A stretch of 29,926 nt of DNA from Myxococcota bacterium (GTDB lineage: Bacteria; Myxococcota_C; UBA6777). Shown here one piece after another: positions 14,934 through 25,916 of the stretch. The position numbers and the translations under genes were made by a program. Numbering within the stretch: the first letter of the stretch is position 1; every line of letters starts with the position of its first letter. The notes under the pieces are model-generated. The model had not been told where the DNA came from and did not search any database. It worked only from the letters and a program-made list of their open reading frames with translations. The stretch covers positions 1 through 29,926 of the forward strand of contig JAKLKB010000081.1 of assembly GCA_023150835.1 (NCBI GenBank). Direction: 5' to 3'.

Positions 14934-16706
14934 ATGAGAGTGCGTGCAAAAAAAAGCGCGATGCTGTCGGTGGTATGGCGATCTTGTGGATGGCTGTGGG
15001 CCGTGTGGATGTTGTGCTGTGGGCCGTTGGTCTCGCTCGGTTGGGCGCAAGACGGCGGAGATGACGGAAACAAAGACACCAAGAAAGAAGATGAAAAGAA
15101 AGAAGACACCAAGAAAGAAGATGAAAAGAAGGAAGAAAAAAAGACAGAGCCTGAGAGAAAGTATGTTGGTGCAAGCTACAAAAAGCCGCTGATTACCTTT
15201 TTGGGTTCAAGCGGGATCTATGACAGCGGGCGCGAACGTGGCCTGCGGATCGAAGAGTTGGTGCGCAAGATTGTAGAAGGCAAGCGATTCGTGGGGATCA
15301 AGATCCCGATTAGCCAAGACAACCAAGATCAATTTGTGCAAAAGATGGTGCGTGTGGTTTCGCAGCGTGCCAAGGGCCTTGCGCAGATGCAGGCAGAGTG
15401 GGACTCGTCGTTTCGGGGATTCAACATCACCAGCGGCTTGCTCAACGCGATCCAGAATCTGTCCTTTTTCTACCGCCTCGACTTCGTTCAATTCCAGCCT
15501 AACTCCAAAGATCCCCAACAGTTCGACTTCCAAGTCAATATGATCGTGCATCGGCTGGAGGTGTTCGATTGTCGCGCCTCCAACCAACAGCGCGGCCCCG
15601 ACTACAAAGCCGCCTGCGAAGGAAAACAAGAAAGCGATTACGCGGGAGTCGCCAAGCCCTACAAAACGTTTAAGGCCAATTCCTCGGCAGGAGAGCAAGT
15701 TTTTCGTGCGGGAGCGCGCATGGTCTCGCAGCTTGCGACACGCGGCTTGATGAAAGATGACGCGATGTCGATGGCCGAAGGCCAGAATCTACGGCCTTTT
15801 GAACGCGCTGCGCTGCGGATCGGCTCGCTGTTGCAAGGCGATATGTCGCTCGATGAACACTTCGGTTTGTACAATCCCGTCGAGTTTGCCTCGTGGTCGC
15901 GGATCAAGTTTGGCCTCGGAAAAGCCGAAGGATTGAAGCTCAATCGCGGCTTTGATGTGTACGTGCGCACAACCTCGGGAAAGCTCCAGTATCGGGGGCA
16001 TGTGCGCGTGCGTTCGATCGGCGACAACCGCATGAAGATGGAAGGCAACGAACGTGTGCGTGTCAGCCCGAATGCTCCGCTGTTTAGCGAAGCTGATCAG
16101 CTAATCGTGCAAGGGCAGGGCGGGATTATGAAAGGGATGTTGTTGTATGAACACCCGTATCGCCCGTGGACGGCCTACTTTGGATTGGGTCTGTTGGGGG
16201 CGGGTTCTTCGGGCGTTCCTTATAAGAATGGCGTTGGAGGGGCGGTTCCGTTTCCTGTGGTGCAGGGTAGCTTGATGGCTGCAGGGCTTCAGCTTGGCGG
16301 ATCGTACGATATCTCCGATCAGATCGGGTGGGATGAGATGTATGTTTCATTGGTGATCGATGCGGGCTTTTCGATGGCGGGGAATCCTGAGCAGCCCCAA
16401 CAGGTGATTATTCCTGTGTTTATTCATGCGGGGCTGATGAAGCGCTTTTATTTCCGACAATTGGCCTTTGTGATGGCGGTTCGCCTTGGTTTGGGCATGT
16501 ACTTGGGCGGCGATTTTTTGGCGACTTTGGGCGGTGAAGTCATGATCGGCTTGGAATATCTGATCTCACCGCAGCTTTCGATCTTTTTGCATCTGGGTGG
16601 GCGCGCCCACTGGGTCGGATGGGATCGTCTGATCGGGGGAGACATCGCAGGGCAAGGGGCCTTCTTTGCTCCGAATGCTTTGCTTGGAGCGCATTATTCA
16701 TTCTAA
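14934..16706 (+). CDS. Exported beta-barrel-like protein with Lys/Glu repeats, function unknown
   Basis: This 590-residue protein has a basic N-terminus and a long hydrophobic segment with a likely signal-peptidase I site near LGWAQDGG (about residue 38). A highly charged linker follows, DTKKEDEKKE repeated, then a mixed domain (about 75-400; includes EVFDCRASNQQ and a second Cys in YKAACEG). The C-terminal ~190 residues have Gly-rich amphipathic strands (YFGLGLLGAGSSG, FVMAVRLGLGMYLGG, FLHLGGRAHW) ending HYSF, as in outer-membrane barrels. GGAGAGG precedes the ATG. The 14775-14933 leader shows no clear promoter. I do not recognise the family. Confidence 0.8.
   Translation: MRVRAKKSAMLSVVWRSCGWLWAVWMLCCGPLVSLGWAQDGGDDGNKDTKKEDEKKEDTKKEDEKKEEKKTEPERKYVGASYKKPLITFLGSSGIYDSGRERGLRIEELVRKIVEGKRFVGIKIPISQDNQDQFVQKMVRVVSQRAKGLAQMQAEWDSSFRGFNITSGLLNAIQNLSFFYRLDFVQFQPNSKDPQQFDFQVNMIVHRLEVFDCRASNQQRGPDYKAACEGKQESDYAGVAKPYKTFKANSSAGEQVFRAGARMVSQLATRGLMKDDAMSMAEGQNLRPFERAALRIGSLLQGDMSLDEHFGLYNPVEFASWSRIKFGLGKAEGLKLNRGFDVYVRTTSGKLQYRGHVRVRSIGDNRMKMEGNERVRVSPNAPLFSEADQLIVQGQGGIMKGMLLYEHPYRPWTAYFGLGLLGAGSSGVPYKNGVGGAVPFPVVQGSLMAAGLQLGGSYDISDQIGWDEMYVSLVIDAGFSMAGNPEQPQQVIIPVFIHAGLMKRFYFRQLAFVMAVRLGLGMYLGGDFLATLGGEVMIGLEYLISPQLSIFLHLGGRAHWVGWDRLIGGDIAGQGAFFAPNALLGAHYSF
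15075..15134 (+). repeat. 30-bp in-frame tandem repeat, two units
   Basis: GACACCAAGAAAGAAGATGA plus ten more bases is repeated twice with one change, encoding two DTKKEDEKKE units in the linker just after the signal peptide. Confidence 0.92.
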
Positions 16707-16720
16707 ATAGGACCTGTGCA

Positions 16721-16858
16721 GTTCGATGGTTTGTGTGGGACTCTGCCCCACGCCCCGCAAGGGACCTGTGGCCCCTTGACCCCGGTGTAGGCGAAGAGAT
16801 CACCGTGTTTTACACAGACGGCTCTGTCGCTTGAAGTGTTGCGAACACGGCTTTTTTG
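16721..16858 (+). repeat. Intergenic repeat family B, copy 3
   Basis: It shows the same block order as copy 2: GTTCGATGG, GTGGGACTCTGCCCCACGCC, CCCCGCAAGGGACC, CCCCTTGACCCCG, GTTTTACACAGACGGCTC, CGCTTGAAG, GCGAACACGGCTTTTTTG. It stops 14 bp before the sirtuin start codon, so it forms most of that operon's 5' leader or carries the preceding gene's terminator. Confidence 0.8.
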
Positions 16859-16872
16859 TCAGGGAGTTAGAG

Positions 16873-17619
16873 ATGCAGCCGATGGATTTTTCAGTGTATC
16901 GCCGGATCGTGATCTTGACAGGGGCGGGTATCTCGGTGGCTTCGGGGCTTCGGCCTTATCGCGGGGCAGGCGGTGTGTGGGGAGATATCGATCCACAAAA
17001 GGCCGCTACACGGGCGATCTTGGAACAAGATCCACAAAAAGTCTGGGAGCTTTGCAACGAACAACGCCGCCAAGTCCTGCAAAGTTCGCCCAACCCTGCG
17101 CATCTTGCGCTGGCTTCGCTCGAAGCGTCCTTGCATCCAACACAGCAGTTTTTGTTGGTGACGCAAAATGTGGATGGCTTACACCATCGGGCAGGTTCGC
17201 AGCGTGTGGTCGCGCTGCATGGCGATATCTGCCGAACACGTTGCACTTCGGCAGATTGTTCGTTGGCTGCGTTTGTGGATACCGCTGCATACACCGAACT
17301 CCCGAGGTGCTCGCGGTGTGGGTCGCCGTTGCGCCCTGATATCGTTCTGTTTGACGAGCCGTTGCCTGTGGATGCGGAATGGGCCGTCAAACGGGCATTA
17401 CGGGACTGCGATCTGTTTTTGGCGGTGGGGACTTCAGGGACGGTTGCACCTGCCTCTAACTTTGTTCGTAGTGCCGATTATGTGGGCGCTCGGACGATCT
17501 TTGTGAACTTGGAGCCGATGGATCCGCCCAATCCTTATTTTCACGAGAGTCTCTTGGGGCGGGCCGAAGAGATCTTGCCCGTCCTTTGTGGTGTTTCTCT
17601 GTCGTCCGATCCGGGGTGA
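16873..17619 (+). CDS. Sir2-family NAD-dependent protein deacylase
   Basis: This 248-residue sirtuin removes acyl groups from lysine using NAD. Motifs seen are GAGISVASGLRPYRG (NAD binding), TQNVDGLHHRAGS, catalytic H116 in ALHGD, zinc cysteines CTSADC and CSRCG, RPDIVLFDEPLP, VGTSGTVAPAS and FVNLEPMDPP. The Tyr-xx-Arg pair that marks desuccinylase-type sirtuins (WEFYxxRR) is not kept; the region reads VWELCNEQRRQ, so acyl preference may differ from CobB/SIRT5. ATG 16873 has AGGGAG at 16861-16866. It is the first gene of an apparent operon with the phosphoesterase, Ro60-like and YkgJ-like genes. Confidence 0.92.
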   Translation: MQPMDFSVYRRIVILTGAGISVASGLRPYRGAGGVWGDIDPQKAATRAILEQDPQKVWELCNEQRRQVLQSSPNPAHLALASLEASLHPTQQFLLVTQNVDGLHHRAGSQRVVALHGDICRTRCTSADCSLAAFVDTAAYTELPRCSRCGSPLRPDIVLFDEPLPVDAEWAVKRALRDCDLFLAVGTSGTVAPASNFVRSADYVGARTIFVNLEPMDPPNPYFHESLLGRAEEILPVLCGVSLSSDPG

Positions 17620-17659
17620 ACTTTGGTGGGCTTCTCTGCGTAGCGGGTTGCGAACTGTA

Positions 17660-17710
17660 CCCGCCACCCGAAGGCTTGCAATATCTTGCGGTCTTGTTCC
17701 TTCGGGCGGG
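17660..17710 (+). promoter_or_regulatory. Long hairpin between sirtuin and phosphoesterase genes
   Basis: CCCGCCACCCGAAGG (17660-17674) pairs with CCTTCGGGCGGG (17699-17710): 8 perfect bp, then GC pairs past a small bulge, with a 24-nt loop. A second, partial copy of GCGAAC..CCGCCACCCGAA(G) follows at about 17713-17737, which could form an alternative pairing. There is no T-run, so RNA processing or attenuation within the operon is more likely than termination. Confidence 0.5.
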
Positions 17711-17746
17711 CAGCGAACGATGTCCGCCACCCGAAAGAAGAAGACG

Positions 17747-18556
17747 ATGCGCATCCTCGATATCTCTGCCGAACCCATCGACGCGATCCCTTACCAGCTT
17801 GTCGCTTCCCAAGAGATGCGTGCAAAAGGCGCGGCTTCCGTGGTGTCTGCGCGATTTCCGATCTTTGAAGGGCGGGTTGATGCTTTGCCCGAAGAACTCG
17901 ATGCTTTGGTGCTTGCCTCCGATCTGCAAGGCCAGATCGATGGCGCACTGATGGGGCTATCCGTTCCCGCTTGGTTAGAATTGTTTTTGGGATTGTATTT
18001 TGAGGCGTGTTTGGCAGCGCGTGTGGGTGTGATCTTGGGCGGTGATCTGTTTTCTTTGCCGACAAAACGCGGTGGCTTGGGCGATGTGCGCGAGGTTTGG
18101 TCGGCCTTCCAACACCGTTTTCGATGGGTGGCCGGCGTATTGGGAAACCACGATCAGATCGGTTCTCGCCGCACAGAGATGCAAGCATTTCAGCACAAGC
18201 GCGGGATCTTCCTTTTCGACGGCCATTCTTCCAAAGTGGATGGCTTGCATCTTGCGGGCATCTCGGGTGTAATCGGGCGTGCAGAGAAGCCCAATTGCCG
18301 CGAAGCCACCGATTATCTGGCTTGCTTGACGCGACTTTTGCCCCAACGCCCCGATATCTTGATCTTGCACGAGCCTCCCGACTTTCCGTCCGAAGGCTTC
18401 CCGGGGCGTGTCGCTGTGCGTGAGGCGCTGGAATGTGGAGCCGCTACGTTGGTGTGCTGTGGACATCGCCATTGGCCCGAGCCTTTGCGCGAACTAACCA
18501 ACGGCACGCAAGTACTCAACTGCGAAGGCCGCATCGTGATCTTGCGCTCTGCGTAA
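17747..18556 (+). CDS. Calcineurin-like metallophosphoesterase
   Basis: This 269-residue predicted dinuclear-metal phosphoesterase shows the ordered motifs ASDLQGQ, GGDLF, GNHDQ (133-136), LHEPPD and CCGHRHWPE. The first motif is normally DxH; here the His position is Gln (SDLQ), which could alter one metal site. The substrate (nucleotide, protein or RNA end) cannot be told from sequence. ATG 17747 is chosen because the protein then starts on the first beta strand; an ATG at 17720 is in frame. The Ro60-like gene starts 36 bp downstream, so co-transcription is likely. Confidence 0.85.
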   Translation: MRILDISAEPIDAIPYQLVASQEMRAKGAASVVSARFPIFEGRVDALPEELDALVLASDLQGQIDGALMGLSVPAWLELFLGLYFEACLAARVGVILGGDLFSLPTKRGGLGDVREVWSAFQHRFRWVAGVLGNHDQIGSRRTEMQAFQHKRGIFLFDGHSSKVDGLHLAGISGVIGRAEKPNCREATDYLACLTRLLPQRPDILILHEPPDFPSEGFPGRVAVREALECGAATLVCCGHRHWPEPLRELTNGTQVLNCEGRIVILRSA

Positions 18557-21219
<2,663 letters not shown>

Positions 21220-21389
21220 TGTGCGAAATCTTGTGTTTGCTGGAGTTCCTTGGTGGTTCGAAGAATCGTACGGTATCCGAGAGGTGTGTGATCAAGGGCG
21301 ACACGGTTTGTTGTTTCAGCCCTTTTCTTGGGCAGCCCCCTACGTTTTGCGCACATCATGGGCGGGTTTCGTCTTGGTAGGAGTTGGAC

Positions 21390-21866
21390 ATGCAAGAGGT
21401 TGTCTTTGCAATAGAGCCCGATCTCAGTCTCGAAGCGTTTGTGGATATCCTCCATCGATCGACGCTTGCGTTGCGTCGCCCTGTAGCGGATCGCGAATTG
21501 ATCGCTGGAATGCTCCGACACGCCGATTTGATCGTGACGGCGCGTTTGGACGGGCAATTGATCGGGGTATCGCGTGCGATATCGGACTTTAGCTATTGTA
21601 CGTATCTGTCGGATCTTGCGGTGGATCAAGCCCACCAAGGAAAAGGCATCGGTCGCGTGTTGATCCGCAAAACCCACGAAGCAGCGGGGCTTCACACTTC
21701 GCTGATCTTGATCGCGGCCCCAAAAGCCGAGACCTACTACCCACACATCGGTATGCGGCCCCACCCCTCTTGCTGGGTCGCCGATCGTCAACCACGCCTG
21801 CCTGTGGGGGTTGGAGACTCTGAGGTAGGAAGCGATGGGGTGGAAGGCCGTAAGGCAGAGCGTTGA
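21390..21866 (+). CDS. GNAT-family N-acetyltransferase
   Basis: This 158-residue enzyme transfers acetyl from acetyl-CoA to an amine. Motif A is present as [17 protein letters not shown] (the Q/RxxGxG/A pyrophosphate loop), preceded by strands [19 protein letters not shown] and followed by [18 protein letters not shown], the typical end of small GNATs. The substrate is unknown. ATG 21390 has AGGAG at 21379-21383 with 6-nt spacing, better than an in-frame TTG at 21384. It stands alone between two gaps. Confidence 0.88.
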   Translation: MQEVVFAIEPDLSLEAFVDILHRSTLALRRPVADRELIAGMLRHADLIVTARLDGQLIGVSRAISDFSYCTYLSDLAVDQAHQGKGIGRVLIRKTHEAAGLHTSLILIAAPKAETYYPHIGMRPHPSCWVADRQPRLPVGVGDSEVGSDGVEGRKAER

Positions 21867-21995
21867 GGGGGATCTTTTGGTTGTGTTGCCATCCAGAACG
21901 GCGTAGGATACAACGGCTTTTCGTTGGAATCCTAGGATCTCCGAGAGAGCTGTGATCGAAGAGTATGTGCGATCTACTGTAGACGCCCGATTATA

Positions 21996-22016
21996 GGGCA
22001 GCACAGGGGGCTGCCC
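21996..22016. repeat. REP-like palindrome
   Basis: GGGCAGC-ACAGGGG-GCTGCCC is a perfect 7-bp stem in the 210-bp gap before the SUKH-like gene. It resembles short GC-rich extragenic palindromes dispersed in many genomes. It is the only copy seen in this window. No T-run follows. Confidence 0.55.
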
Positions 22017-22076
22017 CTACATATCGCGATCACACGATGGGCGAATTTCGTATCACACCCGAAACAAGGAGGGGCG

Positions 22077-22844
22077 ATGCACCCGCAACGTCGTTTGATG
22101 CCCGCGATCCTCGCTATCGCATCGCAATCAGAAAATGGCTTACAATGTCGCGAACTGAAAGAACTACCCGAAGATTGCCCGTGGCACTGGGCGCAAGGCT
22201 ACACCCCGCAACAAGTGATCGAACAAAACTTTGCTGCTGTCGGGTCGGAGATGGGCGGATTTGTGCAATATCTGCTGGGGGCTTGTGTAGATATCTTGGT
22301 GGTGTCTTTCAGCGGGCGTTGGTGGTTGGTGTACGATCTAGGCGATCCCACGCGCTGTTTTGTCGGTGCGGAACCTGAGCCCGAGCCACATCTATCCGAG
22401 TCGGCTCTTGCGGCAGGTTGGACACTTCCGCCTGAGATGGCCGTTTTCGCACAGATACACAACGGTTTTGGTGTTGCAGATATCGAAGAGTTCGCCCTTG
22501 AGATGCAGTTCTTTGGTGGACACGATATGCTTTTTCCCGCCGAACAATGGATGCTTCCCGAAACCTTTTGGCCCGAAGGCTATCTCGAAGAGCTTTACAA
22601 AGCCCAAGAAGACGCATGGAGCGCACAGCCCGATCTTGCCACGCAAGAGGCGCGGCTTGCGGACCTGCTCTTTTTGATGACTTACGCCGATGGAAACGGT
22701 GTCGCTTTGATCCGTGGAAGAATGGACGCTGATGGAGCGCAAGTCGTCGAGTGGAGATTTGAAGAACCCCAATCGTCGACGTGTGGATTTTTTACCTTTT
22801 TGCAGAAAAAGTTTGATGGTTATTTTCTGCCTTCTGCGGGATGA
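22077..22844 (+). CDS. SUKH (SMI1/KNR4)-like protein
   Basis: This 255-residue soluble protein contains WTLPPEMAVFAQIHNGFGV with a following FALEMQFFGGHDMLFPAEQWM, which fits the SUKH pattern (LP..y..f...hNG.g, then a late strand and W/P region). SUKH proteins are common immunity proteins against contact-delivered or polymorphic toxins, but many are orphans. No toxin gene is adjacent. A strong AGGAGGGG ribosome binding site precedes ATG 22077. The stop codon directly abuts the stop codon of the convergent kinase gene. Family assignment is moderate. Confidence 0.7.
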   Translation: MHPQRRLMPAILAIASQSENGLQCRELKELPEDCPWHWAQGYTPQQVIEQNFAAVGSEMGGFVQYLLGACVDILVVSFSGRWWLVYDLGDPTRCFVGAEPEPEPHLSESALAAGWTLPPEMAVFAQIHNGFGVADIEEFALEMQFFGGHDMLFPAEQWMLPETFWPEGYLEELYKAQEDAWSAQPDLATQEARLADLLFLMTYADGNGVALIRGRMDADGAQVVEWRFEEPQSSTCGFFTFLQKKFDGYFLPSAG

Positions 22845-25289
22845 TTATTTGTCTTTGTAGCGGCGAAAAGCGTAGGTGTTTTGGTATTTTGCAAGTTTTA
22901 GCGCGATATCGCCTTTGGAGCGGCCTTTGAGAGTGTCGGTGTAGATGATGTACACGACTGCGCGGGGATAAAAGGAGTATTTATATTTGCGGCCTTTGGT
23001 GAACTTGTTTTTGACAAAGGCTTGCCAAGGTTTGGTCACGCCCGAGATATCGTACTTTTTCCCAAGTAAGCGTGCGGCTTCGCGCTCGATCTTTCGGCAC
23101 AAGGTGGGGTGAGCGGAGGTGTATTGGCGCTCGCCATCGTTGCGCTGGTACACGTTGATTTGGGTTTTGCGTTCGATGCGCACACTCGACCAAGGCAGAG
23201 GCTTTCCGCTGGCGCGTCGGGGGCGTGGGCGAGGCCGTGCCTTGGCGACGATGGGCCGATCGATGGGGGCGATGGGGGGTTGGGGTCGATGGGTCGGGAC
23301 GGTGGGCGGCTGGGTCCGATGGGTCGGGACGGTGGGTGGTTGGGGCCGATCGGTGAGGATGATCGTGTCGGGCCGTTGTGTGGGTGGTGTGGGCGGTGTA
23401 TCGGAGGGTTGGAGCCCTGCCTGTGTTGGGTTTGTGGGTGGTGTGGGGGAAGTGGGAGCCTCGTCAGGAGCTTGGATCTGGATGGGTGAAGGATCGGCTG
23501 CGTCAGTTTCGGTGGGTTCGGTTTGGGCGAGGGCAGGGCCTTGTGTTTGTGGGGGAGAAAGGAACAGTTTCCATACCAAAAAGCTACCTGCGACGACACC
23601 GAAGATCAGAAAGAGAAGAAAGATCGGAAAAGAACTGCGTTTGCGTTTGGGTGGTTCTTCTTGGAAGGTGACAGCAAGAACAGGGCTGGCGTGTGCTTCA
23701 TAAGAGGATGTCTCGTGCGAAAAGTCTTCTTGTACTTCGATGGATTCGAAGCTTTCGCGTTCAAGGGGCTTGGAGGTTGGTTTGGAGACGGTGGGTCGTG
23801 CCCCATACGAGCTGGTTTGCGCGCCGCGAGGTTTGTTTAGGTCGGGTGCGGCGAAGTCTTTGGGGTTTTTGGTGGGGGGTGTAGAGATCGAGGTGGGATC
23901 TTCGTAGCCGAGGTCGGCTTGTGTGTTTGGAGCGGCCTCAAGGCGTTCGTGAGAGGGGGGGGCGACGATGGTGGCGTCTTCTTGTGGAGCGGGGGCTTTG
24001 GGGGTGGGGACGGGCTGGTGGAATTGTTCGATCTGTTCGGCGTAAGGGAGATCTTCTTCGGGAGGGCGGGTACTGCGTCGTACACCGGAGTAAGTTCCTG
24101 AGGGGGCTTGGTGGGACGAAGGTGGTGGAGTTCCCGGGTTGTACAGGATTTGCGATGGGTGGCCTTGCCATGCGCCCGTTTGATGGGAGGCGGCATCAGG
24201 AGGGGTGATCTGGATGGAGGCCATGCTGTGATCATGGCTGCGGATCACGCGGTAGCTTCCGCGAGAAAGATTGAGCAGATCTTGTTGATTGACATAATGG
24301 TCGTAGCGACCGGCTTTTTCTTTTTGGAGTTCGTCTGGGAAAAGTTCTTCGAGCATGGAAGCGGCTTGCCGCCCGCCGTACATCCGCCCTGTGGAGGCGA
24401 TGTATTCTTCGAGAGCGTGGCGCATCTCTGCGGCGTCTTGATAGCGCTCTTCAGGCTTTCGTCGAAGAGTGCGTAAGACGATATCTTCAAGAGCTTTGGG
24501 ATAGCCTTCGATGATGCGGGTGGGTGGGGGGATGGGATTGGTGAGCAGGGCTTGGATGGTTTCGGCTTCGCTGCGTCGGCGAAAAAGGCGCTTGTGGGTT
24601 GTCACTTCGTAAAGGACGATGCCAAGGGCGAACAGATCAGAGCGGCCATCGATCGGCTGTGCGGAGAGCTGTTCGGGAGACATATAACTGAGGCGACCTT
24701 TGAGGACACCGACTTCGGTTTCGTATTCTTGGGAACGGGCTTTGGCGACACCGAAGTCCACAATTTTGAGAACGCCATCGTAAGAAAGCAGCAGGTTGTT
24801 GGGGCTGATATCGCGGTGAACAAGGTGAAGGGGTTGATTGTATTGATCTTTGCTGTTGTGGACGTGGTCAAGTCCTGCGCAGGCTTGGGCAAAGACGGAG
24901 GCAACCAACTCGTAAGGGGGGCGGGTTTTGTATTGGGGGTGGGTGTAGAGTTTTTTATGGACTTCTTTGATATTTTGACCGGGAATATACTCCATCGCCA
25001 TATAATACACGCCATTGACTTCGCCGATATCGAGGATTTGAACGACGTTGGGATGGTTGAGGTGCGCGGCGATGCGAGCTTCATCGAGAAACATGGTGAT
25101 GAAGTCTTCTTTTTGCGCAAAATGCGGGAGGATACACTTGATGGCGACTTTTTTACTGAATCCAGCGAGGCCCTCTTGTTGGGCCAAGAAGAGTTCCGCC
25201 ATCCCGCCTTGGGCCAACTTGGCGAGCAATCGGTATTTTCCAAACAGGATGCCTTGTGAACGGATGTGTTGCTCAAGTGAATCGTTCAT
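22845..25289 (-). CDS. Membrane-anchored Ser/Thr protein kinase with Pro-rich extracytoplasmic region
   Basis: This is an 814-residue protein. The kinase domain spans residues 18-295: LAQGGMAELF, K51, catalytic HRDISPNNLLL (D160), DFG 178-180, SYMSPEQL. HRDISP is the form common in myxobacterial kinases. A long low-complexity cytoplasmic linker follows, then one transmembrane helix (about 548-577, FPIFLLFLIFGVVAGSFLVW), then Pro/Thr repeats (HRPQPPTVPT). A C-terminal ~110-residue basic domain (YQRNDGERQYTSAHPTLCRKIEREAARLL) may sense a ligand outside. The ATG has only a weak purine-rich site upstream. It likely transmits an envelope signal; targets are unknown. Confidence 0.9.
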   Translation of the reverse strand: MNDSLEQHIRSQGILFGKYRLLAKLAQGGMAELFLAQQEGLAGFSKKVAIKCILPHFAQKEDFITMFLDEARIAAHLNHPNVVQILDIGEVNGVYYMAMEYIPGQNIKEVHKKLYTHPQYKTRPPYELVASVFAQACAGLDHVHNSKDQYNQPLHLVHRDISPNNLLLSYDGVLKIVDFGVAKARSQEYETEVGVLKGRLSYMSPEQLSAQPIDGRSDLFALGIVLYEVTTHKRLFRRRSEAETIQALLTNPIPPPTRIIEGYPKALEDIVLRTLRRKPEERYQDAAEMRHALEEYIASTGRMYGGRQAASMLEELFPDELQKEKAGRYDHYVNQQDLLNLSRGSYRVIRSHDHSMASIQITPPDAASHQTGAWQGHPSQILYNPGTPPPSSHQAPSGTYSGVRRSTRPPEEDLPYAEQIEQFHQPVPTPKAPAPQEDATIVAPPSHERLEAAPNTQADLGYEDPTSISTPPTKNPKDFAAPDLNKPRGAQTSSYGARPTVSKPTSKPLERESFESIEVQEDFSHETSSYEAHASPVLAVTFQEEPPKRKRSSFPIFLLFLIFGVVAGSFLVWKLFLSPPQTQGPALAQTEPTETDAADPSPIQIQAPDEAPTSPTPPTNPTQAGLQPSDTPPTPPTQRPDTIILTDRPQPPTVPTHRTQPPTVPTHRPQPPIAPIDRPIVAKARPRPRPRRASGKPLPWSSVRIERKTQINVYQRNDGERQYTSAHPTLCRKIEREAARLLGKKYDISGVTKPWQAFVKNKFTKGRKYKYSFYPRAVVYIIYTDTLKGRSKGDIALKLAKYQNTYAFRRYKDK
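23257..23376 (-). repeat. 30-bp in-frame tandem repeat, four units
   Basis: Units begin CGATGGGTCGGGACGGTGGG or variants at 23257, 23287, 23317 and 23347. They encode four decapeptides of the form HRPQPPTVPT just after the membrane helix of the kinase; the outer units are more diverged. Confidence 0.85.
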
Positions 25290-25916
25290 ACACGCGCACT
25301 TTCTCGGTCGGGGAGAGGCAAGGGTGGATAGCAGGGGGCGATTGTCGTTTGACGAAAAGAATAGATAGAACAGCTAGATAGAATAGCATACGCCCAACTC
25401 CAGCGCTACGCTAACAGATGCCGCTTGGTGCGTCAAGATGAAGTCCCCAGCGTTTCGCGGCGAGTCTACAACAACAGGCGGGCGCGGACATCCACAAGAG
25501 CCTAAGAATGCGACGGCGTTTGCCAGTCCCTTTCTTTCAACATACCTTGCTCGGCACGTTCGAGGGGTTCCCCTTGCCAACCACCCAGCACCCGTTTGAA
25601 ATAATCTTGCGGCCAATCTCGCTCGAACTCTTTGCACACCAGCTTTGAAAGGTATTTTCTTTGGCGTCGTTGTCAACGGTGTGTGCAAAAGCAAGCGCCG
25701 AAGTGATGGGTGGGGTGTGTTGGAGCGTTGTGTGCTGGAATCATGCGAGAAGCTTGGATTGGACATCGAGATGAAGTGCGGCTTGTTCGTTGCGAAGAGG
25801 GTTGCGAGGCGAGGGAGTGCTTGTTTGGTTTGACGGTGTGGGCTATCTAGAAAGGGCACAGAGCGCTGTGTGCGAGAGGCTTGTCGCAGTGATGTGGTGA
25901 GGCTTGCCGAGGTGAC
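25290..25916. other. Gene-poor spacer between divergent kinase and ERG2-like genes
   Basis: This spacer separates the kinase (leftward) from the ERG2-like gene (rightward). A 9-bp direct repeat TAGATAGAA occurs at 25362-25370 and 25375-25383 (13-bp period), about 75-95 bp upstream of the kinase start, and could be a regulator site. A short remnant open frame lies at 25502-25672. No confident intact gene or RNA was seen. Confidence 0.5.
25502..25672 (-). pseudogene. C-terminal remnant of a small protein (antitoxin-like ending)
   Basis: After an upstream TGA this frame reads about 56 codons with no plausible start, including KEFERDWPQDYF, then LGGWQGEPLERAEQG and KERDW before TAG. The W-P-x-x-YF...GxWxGEPLER pattern recalls the C-terminus of small antitoxin-type proteins, but I cannot name the family. 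The N-terminal part is missing, so it is probably a decayed gene. Confidence 0.35.
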
